NCBI RefSeq assembly: GCF_014219065.1
Contig: NZ_JACLGO010000033.1
Location: forward strand, 1-47,665
Origin: Halopseudomonas xiamenensis
Lineage (GTDB): Bacteria > Pseudomonadota > Gammaproteobacteria > Pseudomonadales > Pseudomonadaceae
Length of the DNA stretch: 47,665 nucleotides
Direction: 5' to 3'
A model generated the notes under the pieces. The model did no database searches. It was not told the DNA's origin and worked only from the letters and a program-made list of their open reading frames with translations. Below are positions 15,180 to 29,010 of the stretch, piece by piece. Position 1 is the first letter of the stretch; each line of letters begins with the position of its first letter. The position numbers and the translations under genes are program-made.

Positions 15180-16231
15180 GGTGCTGATCATGGCGGGCGG
15201 GACCGGCGGGCATGTGTTCCCGGCATTGGCCTGTGCCCGGTTGCTGCGTGAGCAGGGTTACGAGGTGCACTGGCTGGGTACCCGCCGTGGCATCGAGGCC
15301 GAACTGATCCCGGCGGCGGATATTCCCGTGCATTACATCGATATCCAGGGCCTGCGCGGCAAGGGCAAGGCCGGTCTGCTCAAGGCACCGGTGCAGCTGT
15401 TGCGCGCACTGTGGCAGTCGCTGGCAATCGTGCGCCAGCTACAGCCGGTCTGCGTGCTGGGTGCCGGTGGTTACGTCACCGGTCCCGGCGGCCTGGCTGC
15501 CTGGCTGCGGCGCATCCCGCTGGTGATCCACGAACAGAACGCGGTGGTCGGTACCACCAATCGCTTGCTCGCCAAACTGGCGCAACGTCGCTGCGAAGGT
15601 TTCGAGGGCAGCTTTGCCGCCGATGCCCGGCGCCGCAGCACCGGCAACCCGGTGCGTGCGGAGATATTCCAGGTGCCGCCGCTGGACTGGGATGGCCGCC
15701 GTCAGCCGCGCCTGCTGGTCCTTGGTGGCAGCCTCGGCGCCCTGCCGCTGAACAAGCTGCTGCCCGAAGCGCTGGCCCTGTTGCCCGCCGCGCAGCGTCC
15801 GCAGGTACGCCACCAGTGCGGCAAGCAGCACCTGCAGGAAGCCCGCGAGGGTTATGTCGGCGCCGGCGTCGACGCCGAAGTGCAGGCCTTCATCGCCGAC
15901 ATGGCCGAGGCCTATGCCTGGGCCGATGTGGTGGTGTGCCGTGCCGGCGCACTGACCGTGGCCGAGCTGGCGGCCGCCGGCCGGCCATCGCTGCTGATAC
16001 CGCTGCCGCATGCCATCGACGATCACCAGAGTGCCAATGCGCGCTACCTGGCCGACCGCGGCGCCGCCGAGCTGCTGCCGCAAAAGACGCTTACCGCGGC
16101 ACTGCTGGCGCAGCGCCTCGAAACCCTGTTCAACCAACCGGAGACTGTACGACTGATGGCAGAACATGCCCGCAACCAGGCCAGACCCGACGCAACGGCG
16201 GACGTGGTTCGCGCCTGCCTGGAGGTTGCCC

Positions 16232-16242
<11 letters not shown>
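15169..16242 (+). CDS. murG: MurG: lipid II-forming GlcNAc transferase
   Basis: This 357-residue GT-B glycosyltransferase converts lipid I to lipid II at the inner face of the membrane. The N-terminal glycine-rich loop '[14 protein letters not shown]' fixes the start at 15169, inside the ftsW end; in-frame codons further upstream belong to ftsW. '[14 protein letters not shown]', '[11 protein letters not shown]' and '[21 protein letters not shown]' are family blocks, the last forming the UDP-GlcNAc site. The stop lies inside the murC start region. Confidence 0.96.
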
Positions 16243-18612
<2,370 letters not shown>

Positions 18613-18621
18613 GGAACGACG

Positions 18622-19485
18622 ATGTTGGGGCTGATGATCCGGGACCAGCGTGCAGGCAGGACTGCGGGGCGGCGCCACTCGCCGAACCGCGGCGCCGTGC
18701 GCGTTACCCCGCCGGCCCCGCGCAGCTGGCCGCGCCTGGCATTGCCGTCATGGCAGGGTGCGGGCAGACGCATCCAGCAACTGCTCTGGCCGCTGCTGCT
18801 GGTGATACTGGGCATGGGCCTGTACGAACTGGCGAACCGCCTGCAACCGCTGGCGCAACGTCCGATCAGCCTGATCAGCGTCGAGGGCGACCTGCAGTAT
18901 ATCGACCGGGATTCGGTACACCAGGCCATCGCCGCGTACCTGGACGAGAGCCTGCTGACCATCGATCTGGATGCCCTGCGCGCCGACCTGTTGGGCATGC
19001 CCTGGGTGGCCGGCGCAGCGGTGACCCGGGTCTGGCCGGACCAGTTGGTGATCACCCTGGATGAGCACCTGCCGGTGGCCCGCTGGGGTGATGCGGCGCT
19101 GCTGAACAACGCCGGCCGCGCCTTCACTCCGGAACGCATCGACCGCTTCCAGGGGTTGCCGCTGCTGAACGGGCCGGAGCGCGCCAAGGAGCGGGTGATG
19201 CAGACCTACCAGCAGTTCAACCGACTGCTGCGGCCCTACGGCCATGGTGTGGCGCGACTGGAAATGCGTGACCGCGGCAGCTGGTTCCTGACTACCCGCG
19301 AGGGTATCGAGATCCTGCTGGGACGCGATGATGTGGTGGAAAAAATGCAGCGGTTCCTGGCCATCGACAAGTTGATGTTGTCCGAGCGCCGCGAACTCAT
19401 AGCGCGGGTCGACCTGCGCTACAGCAATGGCATGGCAGTGGCATGGCGCGAGCCTGCAACGGTTGAAACGGGGAGTAACGAGTAA
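18622..19485 (+). CDS. ftsQ: FtsQ: bitopic division protein
   Basis: The 287-residue protein has a long Arg/Pro-rich cytoplasmic tail (about 1-50), one membrane segment (about 53-72), a POTRA domain beginning 'PISLISVEGDLQYID' and an FtsQ beta domain ending near residue 280. It links early FtsA/FtsZ with FtsL-FtsB and FtsI. The start at 18622 follows a GAGGAACGACG site; ATG at 18634 is an alternative. Sequence conservation is modest, as usual for FtsQ; position between ddlB and ftsA makes the call secure. Confidence 0.94.
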   Translation: MLGLMIRDQRAGRTAGRRHSPNRGAVRVTPPAPRSWPRLALPSWQGAGRRIQQLLWPLLLVILGMGLYELANRLQPLAQRPISLISVEGDLQYIDRDSVHQAIAAYLDESLLTIDLDALRADLLGMPWVAGAAVTRVWPDQLVITLDEHLPVARWGDAALLNNAGRAFTPERIDRFQGLPLLNGPERAKERVMQTYQQFNRLLRPYGHGVARLEMRDRGSWFLTTREGIEILLGRDDVVEKMQRFLAIDKLMLSERRELIARVDLRYSNGMAVAWREPATVETGSNE

Positions 19486-19487
19486 TC

Positions 19488-20720
19488 ATGGCAAGCAAGC
19501 AGGGTAGCAGGATGATCGTCGGGCTGGACATCGGCACCTCCAAGGTGGTCGCGCTGGTCGGCGAGATAGGTGCTGACGGTGAGCTGGAGATCGTCGGCAT
19601 CGGTTCGCACCCGTCCCGGGGGATGAAGAAGGGCGTGGTGGTGAATATCGAGTCCACCGTGCAGTCCATCCAGCGCGCCATCGAAGAGGCGGAGCTGATG
19701 GCCGGCTGCCAGATTCACTCGGTATTCGCCGGTATCGCCGGCAATCACATCCGCAGCATGAACTCCCACGGCATCGTTGCCATCCGTGAGGGTGAAGTGG
19801 TGCATGCGGACATCGAGCGGGTGCTGGATGCGGCCCAGGCGGTGGCGATTCCCGCCGACCAGAAGGTGCTGCACATCCTGCCGCAGGAATACGTGATCGA
19901 TAACCAGGAAGGCGTACGCGAGCCGCGTGGCATGTCCGGCGTGCGCCTGGAAGCCAAGGTGCACCTGGTGACCTGCGCGATGAATGCGGTGCAGAACATC
20001 GAGAAGTGCATCCGTCGCTGCGGCCTGGAGGTCGAGGACGTGATCCTTGAGCAATTGGCCTCCAGCTACTCGGTGCTGACCGAGGACGAGAAGGAACTGG
20101 GCGTGTGCATGGTCGATGTCGGTGGCGGTACCACCGATATCGCCATCTTCACCGAGGGTGCGATCCGCCATACCGCGGTGATCCCGATCGCCGGTGACCA
20201 GGTCACCAACGATATCGCCATGGCGCTGCGCACTCCGACCCAGCACGCCGAGGAAATCAAGATCCGCTACGCCTGCGCGCTGGCCAAGCTGGCCGGCCCG
20301 GAGGAGACCATCAAGGTACCCAGCGTCGGTGAGCGGCCGCCGCGGGACCTGTCGCGTCAGGCGCTGGCCGAGGTGGTCGAGCCGCGGTACGACGAGTTGT
20401 TCACCCTGATCCAGGCCGAACTGCGCCGCTCGGGGTATGAAGACATGATTCCGGCCGGCATCGTACTGACCGGCGGCACAGCCAAGATGGAAGGCGCCGT
20501 CGAGCTGGCCGAAGAGATATTCCATATGCCGGTGCGCCTGGGCGTACCGCAGGAATTCAAGGGACTGGCTGACGTGGTGCGCAATCCCATCTACTCCACC
20601 GGAGTCGGGTTGCTGCACTACGGCATGAAGCACCATGCCGACGGAGGTCACGGACATTCGGAGCAGAGCAGGGAGTCGCCGCTGATCAAGGTCAAGCGGT
20701 GGTTCAAGGGGAATTTTTAA
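19488..20720 (+). CDS. ftsA: FtsA: actin-like membrane anchor of the Z ring
   Basis: The 410-residue actin-family ATPase has phosphate-1 'IVGLDIGTSKVVALVG', the 1C domain (about 85-165), phosphate-2 'VDVGGGTTDIAIF' and adenosine motif 'VLTGGTAKMEGA'. The C-terminal amphipathic helix ending 'LIKVKRWFKGNF' is the membrane-targeting sequence. It tethers FtsZ to the membrane and recruits later proteins. The start is preceded by GGGGAG. Length is close to the E. coli protein (420). Confidence 0.97.
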   Translation: MASKQGSRMIVGLDIGTSKVVALVGEIGADGELEIVGIGSHPSRGMKKGVVVNIESTVQSIQRAIEEAELMAGCQIHSVFAGIAGNHIRSMNSHGIVAIREGEVVHADIERVLDAAQAVAIPADQKVLHILPQEYVIDNQEGVREPRGMSGVRLEAKVHLVTCAMNAVQNIEKCIRRCGLEVEDVILEQLASSYSVLTEDEKELGVCMVDVGGGTTDIAIFTEGAIRHTAVIPIAGDQVTNDIAMALRTPTQHAEEIKIRYACALAKLAGPEETIKVPSVGERPPRDLSRQALAEVVEPRYDELFTLIQAELRRSGYEDMIPAGIVLTGGTAKMEGAVELAEEIFHMPVRLGVPQEFKGLADVVRNPIYSTGVGLLHYGMKHHADGGHGHSEQSRESPLIKVKRWFKGNF

Positions 20721-20819
20721 CAGACCCGCAGAAGCGGGCATCCGGGTCATCCGGGACGGCAGTACCACGAAACGAAACAAACGAAACAAGACGAGTATTG
20801 AACTCGAGGAGATGGGACC
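20721..20819 (+). promoter_or_regulatory. ftsA-ftsZ intergenic leader with hairpin and A-rich repeat
   Basis: The 99-bp gap begins with CCCGC-AGAA-GCGGG (a 5-bp stem at about 20725-20738), then an A-rich run of CGAAACAAA-type repeats, then GAGGAGATGGGACC before the ftsZ ATG. It is the largest gap inside the dcw cluster. No clear sigma-70 promoter is seen; the A-rich stretch could enhance ftsZ translation. Confidence 0.4.
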
Positions 20820-21992
20820 ATGTTTGAATTGATCGATAACCTCCCGCAAAACGCGGTAATCAAAGTCGTCGGCGTTGGTGGTGGTGGCGGCAACGCGCTC
20901 CAGCACATGGTGATCAACAACGTCGAAGGCGTCGACTTCATCTGCGCCAACACCGATGCGCAGGCACTCAAGAACATGACCGCGCGTACCGTGCTGCAAC
21001 TGGGTTCGGCGGTGACCAAGGGTCTCGGCGCCGGCGCCAACCCGCTGGTCGGCCGTGAAGCGGCGATCGAGGACCGCGAGCGCATCGCCGAGGTGCTGCA
21101 GGGCTCGGATATGGTCTTCATCACCGCCGGCATGGGCGGTGGTACCGGCACCGGCGCTGCGCCGATCGTTGCCGAAGTGGCCCGCGACATGGGTATCCTG
21201 ACCGTGGCCGTGGTCACCAAGCCGTTCCCCTTCGAAGGTCGCAAGCGCATGCAGATCGCCGAAGAGGGTATCCGCGAACTGGGCCAGCATGTCGACTCGC
21301 TGATCACCATCCCCAACGAGAAGCTGCTCACTGTGCTGGGCAAGGACGCCAGTCTGCTGTCCGCGTTCAGCAAGGCCAACGACGTACTGCTCGGCGCGGT
21401 ACAGGGCATTGCCGACCTGATCATCCGTCCCGGCATGATCAACGTCGACTTCGCCGACGTGAAGACCGTGATGAGTGAAATGGGCATGGCGATGATGGGT
21501 ACTGGCCACGCCAGCGGCGCGAACCGTGCCCGTGAAGCAGCCGAAGCGGCGATTCGCAGCCCGCTGCTGGAAGACGTCAACCTGATGGGCGCACGCGGTA
21601 TTCTGGTGAACATCACCGCCGGTCCGGACCTGTCGCTGGGTGAGTTCTCCGAAGTCGGTAACACCGTCGAGGAGTTCGCTTCGGAAACCGCCACCGTGGT
21701 GGTCGGCACCGTGATCGACCCCGAACTGCGTGATGAACTGCGGGTGACCGTAGTCGCCACCGGCCTGGGTGCGCGTATCGAGAAGCCGGTCAAGGTGGTG
21801 GACAATACCACTGCTGCCCAGCCGGCCCGTCAGCCGGAACACGGCACCGCGCCGAACTATCGCGACCTGGACCGTCCGACGGTGATGCGTAACTCCGGTG
21901 CCGGTCATGCGGCAGCGGCAAGCCTGAGCCAGCCGGCGGAAGATCTGGATTATCTGGATATTCCGGCGTTCCTGCGGCGGCAGGCCGATTGA
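20820..21992 (+). CDS. ftsZ: FtsZ: tubulin-like division GTPase
   Basis: The 390-residue protein polymerises into the Z ring. It has 'VGVGGGGGNALQHM', the tubulin signature 'GMGGGTGTGAAP', the T7 loop 'NVDFADVKTVM' with catalytic acidic residues, a variable linker (about 318-370) and the C-terminal peptide 'LDYLDIPAFLRRQAD' that binds FtsA and ZipA. The start follows a GAGGAG site. A hairpin overlaps its stop codon. Confidence 0.98.
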   Translation: MFELIDNLPQNAVIKVVGVGGGGGNALQHMVINNVEGVDFICANTDAQALKNMTARTVLQLGSAVTKGLGAGANPLVGREAAIEDRERIAEVLQGSDMVFITAGMGGGTGTGAAPIVAEVARDMGILTVAVVTKPFPFEGRKRMQIAEEGIRELGQHVDSLITIPNEKLLTVLGKDASLLSAFSKANDVLLGAVQGIADLIIRPGMINVDFADVKTVMSEMGMAMMGTGHASGANRAREAAEAAIRSPLLEDVNLMGARGILVNITAGPDLSLGEFSEVGNTVEEFASETATVVVGTVIDPELRDELRVTVVATGLGARIEKPVKVVDNTTAAQPARQPEHGTAPNYRDLDRPTVMRNSGAGHAAAASLSQPAEDLDYLDIPAFLRRQAD

Positions 21993-22010
21993 GTGATTCA
22001 ATCGGTTTGA
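21985..22010 (+). terminator. Weak hairpin spanning the ftsZ stop codon
   Basis: CCGATTGA (21985-21992) and TCAATCGG (21998-22005) form an 8-bp stem with a 5-base loop, followed by TTTGAT. The T-run is too short for a strong terminator; it may attenuate read-through into lpxC or protect the ftsZ mRNA end. Confidence 0.4.
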
Positions 22011-22023
22011 TAAGGCTGATTAG

Positions 22024-22052
22024 TGTTCAACAAAGGCGAAATTTGCTATGCT
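22024..22052 (+). promoter_or_regulatory. Candidate lpxC promoter with extended -10
   Basis: TGCTATGCT (22044-22052) is an extended -10 element. A poor -35 (TGTTCA, 22024-22029) sits 17 bp upstream. Transcription would start near 22059, leaving a leader of about 46 bases. It would allow lpxC expression independent of the cluster promoter. Confidence 0.5.
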
Positions 22053-22104
22053 GTGCGCCACTTGTTGAAAATTATTCGCAACTAGAGCGGAAGCCAGTTC
22101 AAGC

Positions 22105-23016
22105 ATGATCAGACAACGCACACTGAAGAACATCATCCGGGCCACCGGTGTTGGCCTGCATTCGGGTGAGAAGGTTTATCTCACGCTGAAACCGGCGCCT
22201 GTGGACAGCGGAATCGTGTTCCGCCGGACCGATCTCGACCCCGTGGTCGAGATCCCGGCGCGTGCGGAGTTCGTCGGCGAAACCACCATGTCCACTACCC
22301 TGATCAAGGATGGCATCAAGGTGGATACCGTCGAGCACCTGCTGTCGGCCATGGCCGGCCTGGGTATCGACAACGCGGTGGTGGAGCTCAGTGCACCCGA
22401 GGTGCCGATCATGGACGGCAGCGCCGGACCCTTCGTGTTCCTGATCCAGTCAGCGGGCATCGAAGAGCAGGAAGCGCCGAAACAGTTCATTCGTATCAAG
22501 CGTGAAGTCACGGTCGAGGAAGACGGCAAGACGGCCACCTTCGTCCCCTTCGAGGGGTTCAAGGTATCGTTCGGCATCGACTTCGATCATCCGGTCTTCC
22601 GTGGCCGGAGCCAGTTCGCCAGCGTGGATTTCTCCAGCACTTCCTTCGTCAAGGAAGTCAGTCGCGCACGTACCTTCGGGTTCATGCGTGACATCGAGTA
22701 CCTGCGTTCGCAGAATCTGGCGCTGGGTGGCAGCGTGGATAATGCCATCGTGGTGGATGAGTATCGCGTACTCAACGAAGACGGCCTGCGTTACGAGGAC
22801 GAATTCGTCAAGCATAAGATTCTCGATGCCATTGGTGACCTCTATCTGCTGGGCAAGAGCCTGGTGGGTGAATTCCGCGGCTTCAAGTCGGGGCATGCAC
22901 TCAACAACAAGCTGTTGCGCGCGCTGCTGGCCAATGCAGATGCCTGGGAAATCGTCACCTTCGAAGATGCCGGAACCGCACCCATCTCCTTCATGCGACC
23001 GGCCGCTGCGGTCTGA
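22105..23016 (+). CDS. lpxC: LpxC: UDP-3-O-acyl-GlcNAc deacetylase
   Basis: This 303-residue zinc deacetylase catalyses the first committed step of lipid A synthesis. '[20 protein letters not shown]' contains zinc ligand His78. '[14 protein letters not shown]' carries the other His and Asp zinc ligands and '[12 protein letters not shown]' the catalytic His. The N-terminus '[22 protein letters not shown]' is typical, read here as two shorter blocks. Length matches Pseudomonas LpxC. It ends the dcw cluster just before a strong terminator. Confidence 0.97.
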   Translation: MIRQRTLKNIIRATGVGLHSGEKVYLTLKPAPVDSGIVFRRTDLDPVVEIPARAEFVGETTMSTTLIKDGIKVDTVEHLLSAMAGLGIDNAVVELSAPEVPIMDGSAGPFVFLIQSAGIEEQEAPKQFIRIKREVTVEEDGKTATFVPFEGFKVSFGIDFDHPVFRGRSQFASVDFSSTSFVKEVSRARTFGFMRDIEYLRSQNLALGGSVDNAIVVDEYRVLNEDGLRYEDEFVKHKILDAIGDLYLLGKSLVGEFRGFKSGHALNNKLLRALLANADAWEIVTFEDAGTAPISFMRPAAAV

Positions 23017-23035
23017 CATTTCCTCGTTTCGTTTG

Positions 23036-23060
23036 ACGGCCACCTCGGTGGCCGTTTTTT
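23036..23060 (+). terminator. Intrinsic terminator of lpxC and the dcw cluster
   Basis: ACGGCCAC and GTGGCCGT pair around a CTCG loop, and TTTTTT follows immediately. This strong rho-independent terminator lies 20 bp after the lpxC stop and before the convergent dciA gene. Confidence 0.92.
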
Positions 23061-23101
23061 ATTTGTCCGGGCGGTTGCAACCTGCCTGTCATCTCAGGAG
23101 T

Positions 23102-23557
23102 TCAGAATTCTCCGCGGTGATGCCTTGCCAGTCGTTCCAGCGCCGAACGCAAATCCGGGTCGCGTATTTGTTCCGCCGTTTCGCTCAAACTCTCAGCTGC
23201 GACATTTGACCGCTTCATTTTGCGAACTGGTGGCGCTTTTTTGACCAATGGCGGTTGTACCTTGCAGTGTATTTTCGTTAAGGTTGCGAATTCCGTGTAG
23301 GCCTGCAGTTGTCGGATGAGGCGTTTTTGCTGGTAACGGATTCGGGTCGCCCATTGACTGTCGGACACCAGCAGCCGTAACAGACCATCTCGATAGCTGG
23401 CCGCGCGGCAGTGCTCACGGGCTGCGGGTTCCAGTACGGACTCAAGCAGGAGCTGCAGTCGTTCGACAGCCCGAGCCTGGTTGAAAAGGCCCTTCAGGGT
23501 GGAGTGGGTTCTTAGCAGGTCGCCCGGGCGACGCGCATCCAGGGGATGAAAGGACAT
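23102..23557 (-). CDS. dciA: DciA-like (DUF721) replicative helicase loader
   Basis: The 151-residue protein has an N-terminal DUF721/KH-like domain (about 15-95, 'LLRLLVSDSQWATRIRYQQKRLI') and a basic C-terminal tail. DciA loads DnaB in bacteria lacking DnaC and DnaI, including Pseudomonas. Position next to secA and lpxC is the pseudomonad arrangement. It converges on lpxC. A possible extended -10 lies about 45 bp upstream of the start. Confidence 0.87.
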   Translation of the reverse strand: MSFHPLDARRPGDLLRTHSTLKGLFNQARAVERLQLLLESVLEPAAREHCRAASYRDGLLRLLVSDSQWATRIRYQQKRLIRQLQAYTEFATLTKIHCKVQPPLVKKAPPVRKMKRSNVAAESLSETAEQIRDPDLRSALERLARHHRGEF

Positions 23558-23598
23558 GGAATCTCTGAGCTGCCGTCTGGAGTGACTTAACAGCGGTC

Positions 23599-23607
23599 AT
23601 CGTAGCA
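23599..23607 (-). promoter_or_regulatory. Possible extended -10 promoter of dciA
   Basis: On the minus strand TGCTACGAT (23607-23599) fits an extended -10. No recognisable -35 is present at 16-18 bp. It lies 41 bp upstream of the dciA start. Confidence 0.35.
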
Positions 23608-23626
23608 GAACCGCAGGAACGTTTTT

Positions 23627-23631
23627 GGGGA
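23627..23631 (+). promoter_or_regulatory. Ribosome-binding site deciding the M23 peptidase start
   Basis: GGGGA lies 8 bases before GTG 23640 and overlaps the alternative TTG start at 23625, so it supports the GTG. Confidence 0.55.
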
Positions 23632-23639
23632 TCTTTCAA

Positions 23640-24575
23640 GTGAACATCATCATTCTTACCGGGCGCCAGGGCGCCACCAAGGCGTTGACGCTTGGTTCAC
23701 CCTGGGTCCTCGCCGGTGTGCTGGGCATACTCGCCATGCCGGTCGCCGCGGCGTTGCTGACCTGGCAGCTACTGGGAGCATCGGGCAAGGCGCCCGACGA
23801 TGTCACCGCCGCGCTGGACTACGAGCATATCTGGCAACAGTCGATGCAGGGCTACGAGCCCGGCTCGGACTATATAAAGGAAGAATCGCAGGTACAGCTG
23901 GAGCACATGACCCAGCAGCTGGGCCGCCTGCAGACCCGCCTGTCCCGTCTTGATGCGCTGGGCGAGCGGCTGACCGAGCTGGCCGAGCTGTCCGATGGCG
24001 AGTTCGACTTCAATACCGATCCCGGCATGGGTGGTCCGGAACTGCAGGGTAGCAGCGCGGCATACGAAGGCGCGGATATCCAGGTAGTGCTCGACCGGCT
24101 GACCGCACGCATCGATGATCGCACCCAGCAGCTGCGCCTGCTCGAGGAGCTGATGCTCAACCGCAAGACCGACGCCAACGCGGCGCTGGATTTTACCCCG
24201 GTGCAGACCGGTTACATATCTTCCGGTTTCGGTCGCCGTACCGACCCGATCACCAAGCGCATCGCGATTCACTCAGGGTTGGATTTCGCTGCGCCGCGTG
24301 GGACGCCAATCCATGCAGTGGGGGCTGGCGTAGTAACTTTCTCCGGCCGCCGTGGCGCCTATGGCAACATGGTCGAGATCACCCACGCCGGCGGTTACAA
24401 GACCCGCTACGCCCACGCCCACGAGCTGCAGGTGAAGAAGGGCGACCTGGTGAAGAAGGGTGAGCAGATCGCCACCGTCGGTTCCACCGGCCGCTCGACC
24501 GGACCGCACCTGCACCTGGAAGTCTACCGCAACGGCATGGCCATCAATCCGGCCCGTTTCCTCGCCCTGAATTGA
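23640..24575 (+). CDS. M23-family peptidoglycan endopeptidase-like membrane protein
   Basis: The 311-residue protein has one N-terminal membrane segment (about 22-45), a periplasmic coiled-coil region (about 75-175) and a C-terminal LytM/M23 domain (about 190-305). Zinc-binding residues are visible in '[13 protein letters not shown]' (H and D) and '[12 protein letters not shown]' (HxH), so it looks catalytically competent, unlike EnvC-type activators. It should cut peptide crosslinks in peptidoglycan or regulate amidases. The start is GTG 23640 because of the GGGGA site; TTG at 23625 is an alternative. A similar gene lies between dciA and secA in other pseudomonads. The substrate is not known from sequence. 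Confidence 0.86.
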   Translation: MNIIILTGRQGATKALTLGSPWVLAGVLGILAMPVAAALLTWQLLGASGKAPDDVTAALDYEHIWQQSMQGYEPGSDYIKEESQVQLEHMTQQLGRLQTRLSRLDALGERLTELAELSDGEFDFNTDPGMGGPELQGSSAAYEGADIQVVLDRLTARIDDRTQQLRLLEELMLNRKTDANAALDFTPVQTGYISSGFGRRTDPITKRIAIHSGLDFAAPRGTPIHAVGAGVVTFSGRRGAYGNMVEITHAGGYKTRYAHAHELQVKKGDLVKKGEQIATVGSTGRSTGPHLHLEVYRNGMAINPARFLALN

Positions 24576-24593
24576 TCTACCCACCGCTCCTTG

Positions 24594-24617
24594 CATGCTC
24601 CGCTTCGGCGGAGCATG
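24594..24617 (+). terminator. Perfect 10-bp hairpin with TTCG loop between the M23 gene and secA
   Basis: CATGCTCCGC (24594-24603), loop TTCG, then GCGGAGCATG (24608-24617) form an unusually stable UUCG-capped stem. No T-run follows, so it is not a canonical terminator. It could protect the upstream mRNA 3' end or control secA expression. Confidence 0.5.
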
Positions 24618-24759
24618 GATCATCGCTGTCCCGACCTGCCTCCCCCTCAGAGTCACCACGGTTTATTGTCTCGAGACTTTCAGAGTAGAATGGTTTTTTT
24701 CCGGTGAACGACCTGTGCACGGGCCCATCACCTTCACCAAACGGATATCGAAGTCGACT

Positions 24760-27507
<2,748 letters not shown>

Positions 27508-27566
27508 GCGGGAAGCCTCGTTATTGGACGGGGCGGTAGTGCTGTTCCTTCAAGACCCGGACGACC

Positions 27567-27655
27567 GTGTGGGAGCACCGCCTCGGTGCGAAGCGAGCTG
27601 CCAGCCGAGCAGGCAATTGGCAGTATCGCATCGCCGCGGGGCGCGGCTCCCACGG
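27567..27655. repeat. REPIN-like pair of inverted REP repeats
   Basis: GTGTGGGAGC at 27567-27576 and GCTCCCAC at 27646-27653 are inverted ends about 89 bp apart. Each end carries its own GC-rich stem (CACCGCCTCGGTG on the left, CGCCGCGGGGCG on the right). The layout is that of REP doublets (REPINs) in pseudomonads, mobilised by RAYT transposases; no RAYT gene is in the window. It fills the secA-argJ gap. Confidence 0.7.
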
Positions 27656-27709
27656 TCGATTCCACAATCGGTGTAGTGTTCCATCCATTCTATTTCTGGA
27701 GTTCCTTTC

Positions 27710-28927
27710 ATGCCCGTCGGCCTTGGCCCTCTCCCGACTCTTCACCCGGTTGCCGGGTTTCGTCTTGGTATCGCCTGCGCCGGGATCAAGCGCGCCGGGC
27801 GCAAGGATGTGGTGGTCATGCAGGCCCCCGCCGGTGCCAGCATCGCCGGTGTCTTCACCACCAACGCCTTCTGCGCCGCTCCGGTGACCCTGTGCAAGCA
27901 GCACCTGGGCAACGCCCCGCGCTACCTGCTGGTCAACACCGGCAACGCCAATGCCGGCACCGGACAGCCGGGCATGCAGGCGGCGCTGCGCACCTGTGAC
28001 GAGCTGGCGCGCCTGACCCAGGTCGAGTCCGGCCAGGTGCTGCCGTTCAGTACCGGCGTCATTGGCGAGCTGCTGCCGGCGGACAAGATCATCGCGGCAT
28101 TACCGCAGGCGCTGGAGAATCTGGCCGAGGACAACTGGGCCGCTGCCGCCGAAGGCATCATGACCACCGATACCCAGCCCAAGGGCGCCAGCCGGCAGAT
28201 CACCCTGGGCGGGCAGAGCATCACCATCACCGGCATCTCCAAGGGTGCCGGCATGATCCGTCCGAACATGGCGACCATGCTCGGCTACGTGGCTACCGAC
28301 GCCAAGGTCGCACAGCCGGTACTGCAGCACATGCTGCGTCAGGCGGCCGACCTGTCCTTCAACCGCATCACCATCGATGGCGATACCAGTACCAACGATT
28401 CCTGCATGCTGATCGCCACCGGGCAGGTATCGATGACGGAAATTGCCGATCTGGACAGCAGCGAATACGCCCAACTGGCCGAGGCGGTGAATGCGGTCAT
28501 GCTGGAGTTGGCCCAGGCGATTGTCCGTGACGGCGAGGGGGCGACCAAGTTCGTTACCGTCCAGGTCAATGGCGGTGCCAATCGTGACGAATGCCTGGAT
28601 GTGGCTTATGCGGTGGCCCATTCGCCACTGATCAAGACCGCGCTGTTCGCCTCCGACCCGAACTGGGGGCGAATCCTGGCGGCGGTCGGCTACGCCGGCG
28701 TGCCGCAGCTGGATGTGGAGAAGATCGACGTCTACCTTGACGAGGTATGCATCACCCGCAACGGCGGTCGGGCGGCCGAGTACACCGAGGAGCAGGGCGC
28801 GCGGGTCATGGCCCAGGCCGAGATCACCATTCGTATCGAACTGGGTCGGGGTGATATCAGCGAGACCATCTGGACCACCGACCTGTCCCACGAGTACGTG
28901 CGGATCAACGCCGAATACCGCACCTGA
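27710..28927 (+). CDS. argJ: ArgJ: glutamate N-acetyltransferase / ornithine acetyltransferase
   Basis: The 405-residue enzyme recycles the acetyl group from N-acetylornithine to glutamate in arginine synthesis. It cleaves itself at the conserved 'ATML' motif ('[13 protein letters not shown]'), where Thr189 becomes the N-terminal nucleophile of the beta chain. 'NTGNANAGTG' forms the oxyanion hole region. '[14 protein letters not shown]' and '[16 protein letters not shown]' are further blocks. The start follows a GGAG site. Whether it is mono- or bifunctional cannot be decided from sequence. Confidence 0.95.
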   Translation: MPVGLGPLPTLHPVAGFRLGIACAGIKRAGRKDVVVMQAPAGASIAGVFTTNAFCAAPVTLCKQHLGNAPRYLLVNTGNANAGTGQPGMQAALRTCDELARLTQVESGQVLPFSTGVIGELLPADKIIAALPQALENLAEDNWAAAAEGIMTTDTQPKGASRQITLGGQSITITGISKGAGMIRPNMATMLGYVATDAKVAQPVLQHMLRQAADLSFNRITIDGDTSTNDSCMLIATGQVSMTEIADLDSSEYAQLAEAVNAVMLELAQAIVRDGEGATKFVTVQVNGGANRDECLDVAYAVAHSPLIKTALFASDPNWGRILAAVGYAGVPQLDVEKIDVYLDEVCITRNGGRAAEYTEEQGARVMAQAEITIRIELGRGDISETIWTTDLSHEYVRINAEYRT

Positions 28928-28952
28928 GACAGGGGCCGGAGAGCACCAACTG

Positions 28953-28992
28953 AAACCGGTACGCCTGCCCTGGCGTACCGGTTTTCTTTTTT
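28953..28992 (+). terminator. Intrinsic terminator of argJ
   Basis: AAACCGGTACGCC (28953-28965) and GGCGTACCGGTTT (28972-28984) form a perfect 13-bp stem, followed by TTCTTTTTT. A near copy of the stem lies at 33837. Confidence 0.92.
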
Positions 28993-29010
28993 CTCAGTGC
29001 CTGCTCAGCG

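Noticed and set aside
19419..22001. 860-codon open frame on the minus strand across ftsA and ftsZ
   Set aside because: It is a shadow of two highly conserved genes; the translation is His/Asp/Gln-rich and resembles nothing known.
24662..24691. secA promoter at TAGAAT (24686-24691)
   Set aside because: The -10 is good, but TTGTCT lies only 14 bp upstream and no acceptable -35 is found at 16-18 bp, so it is not reported as a feature.
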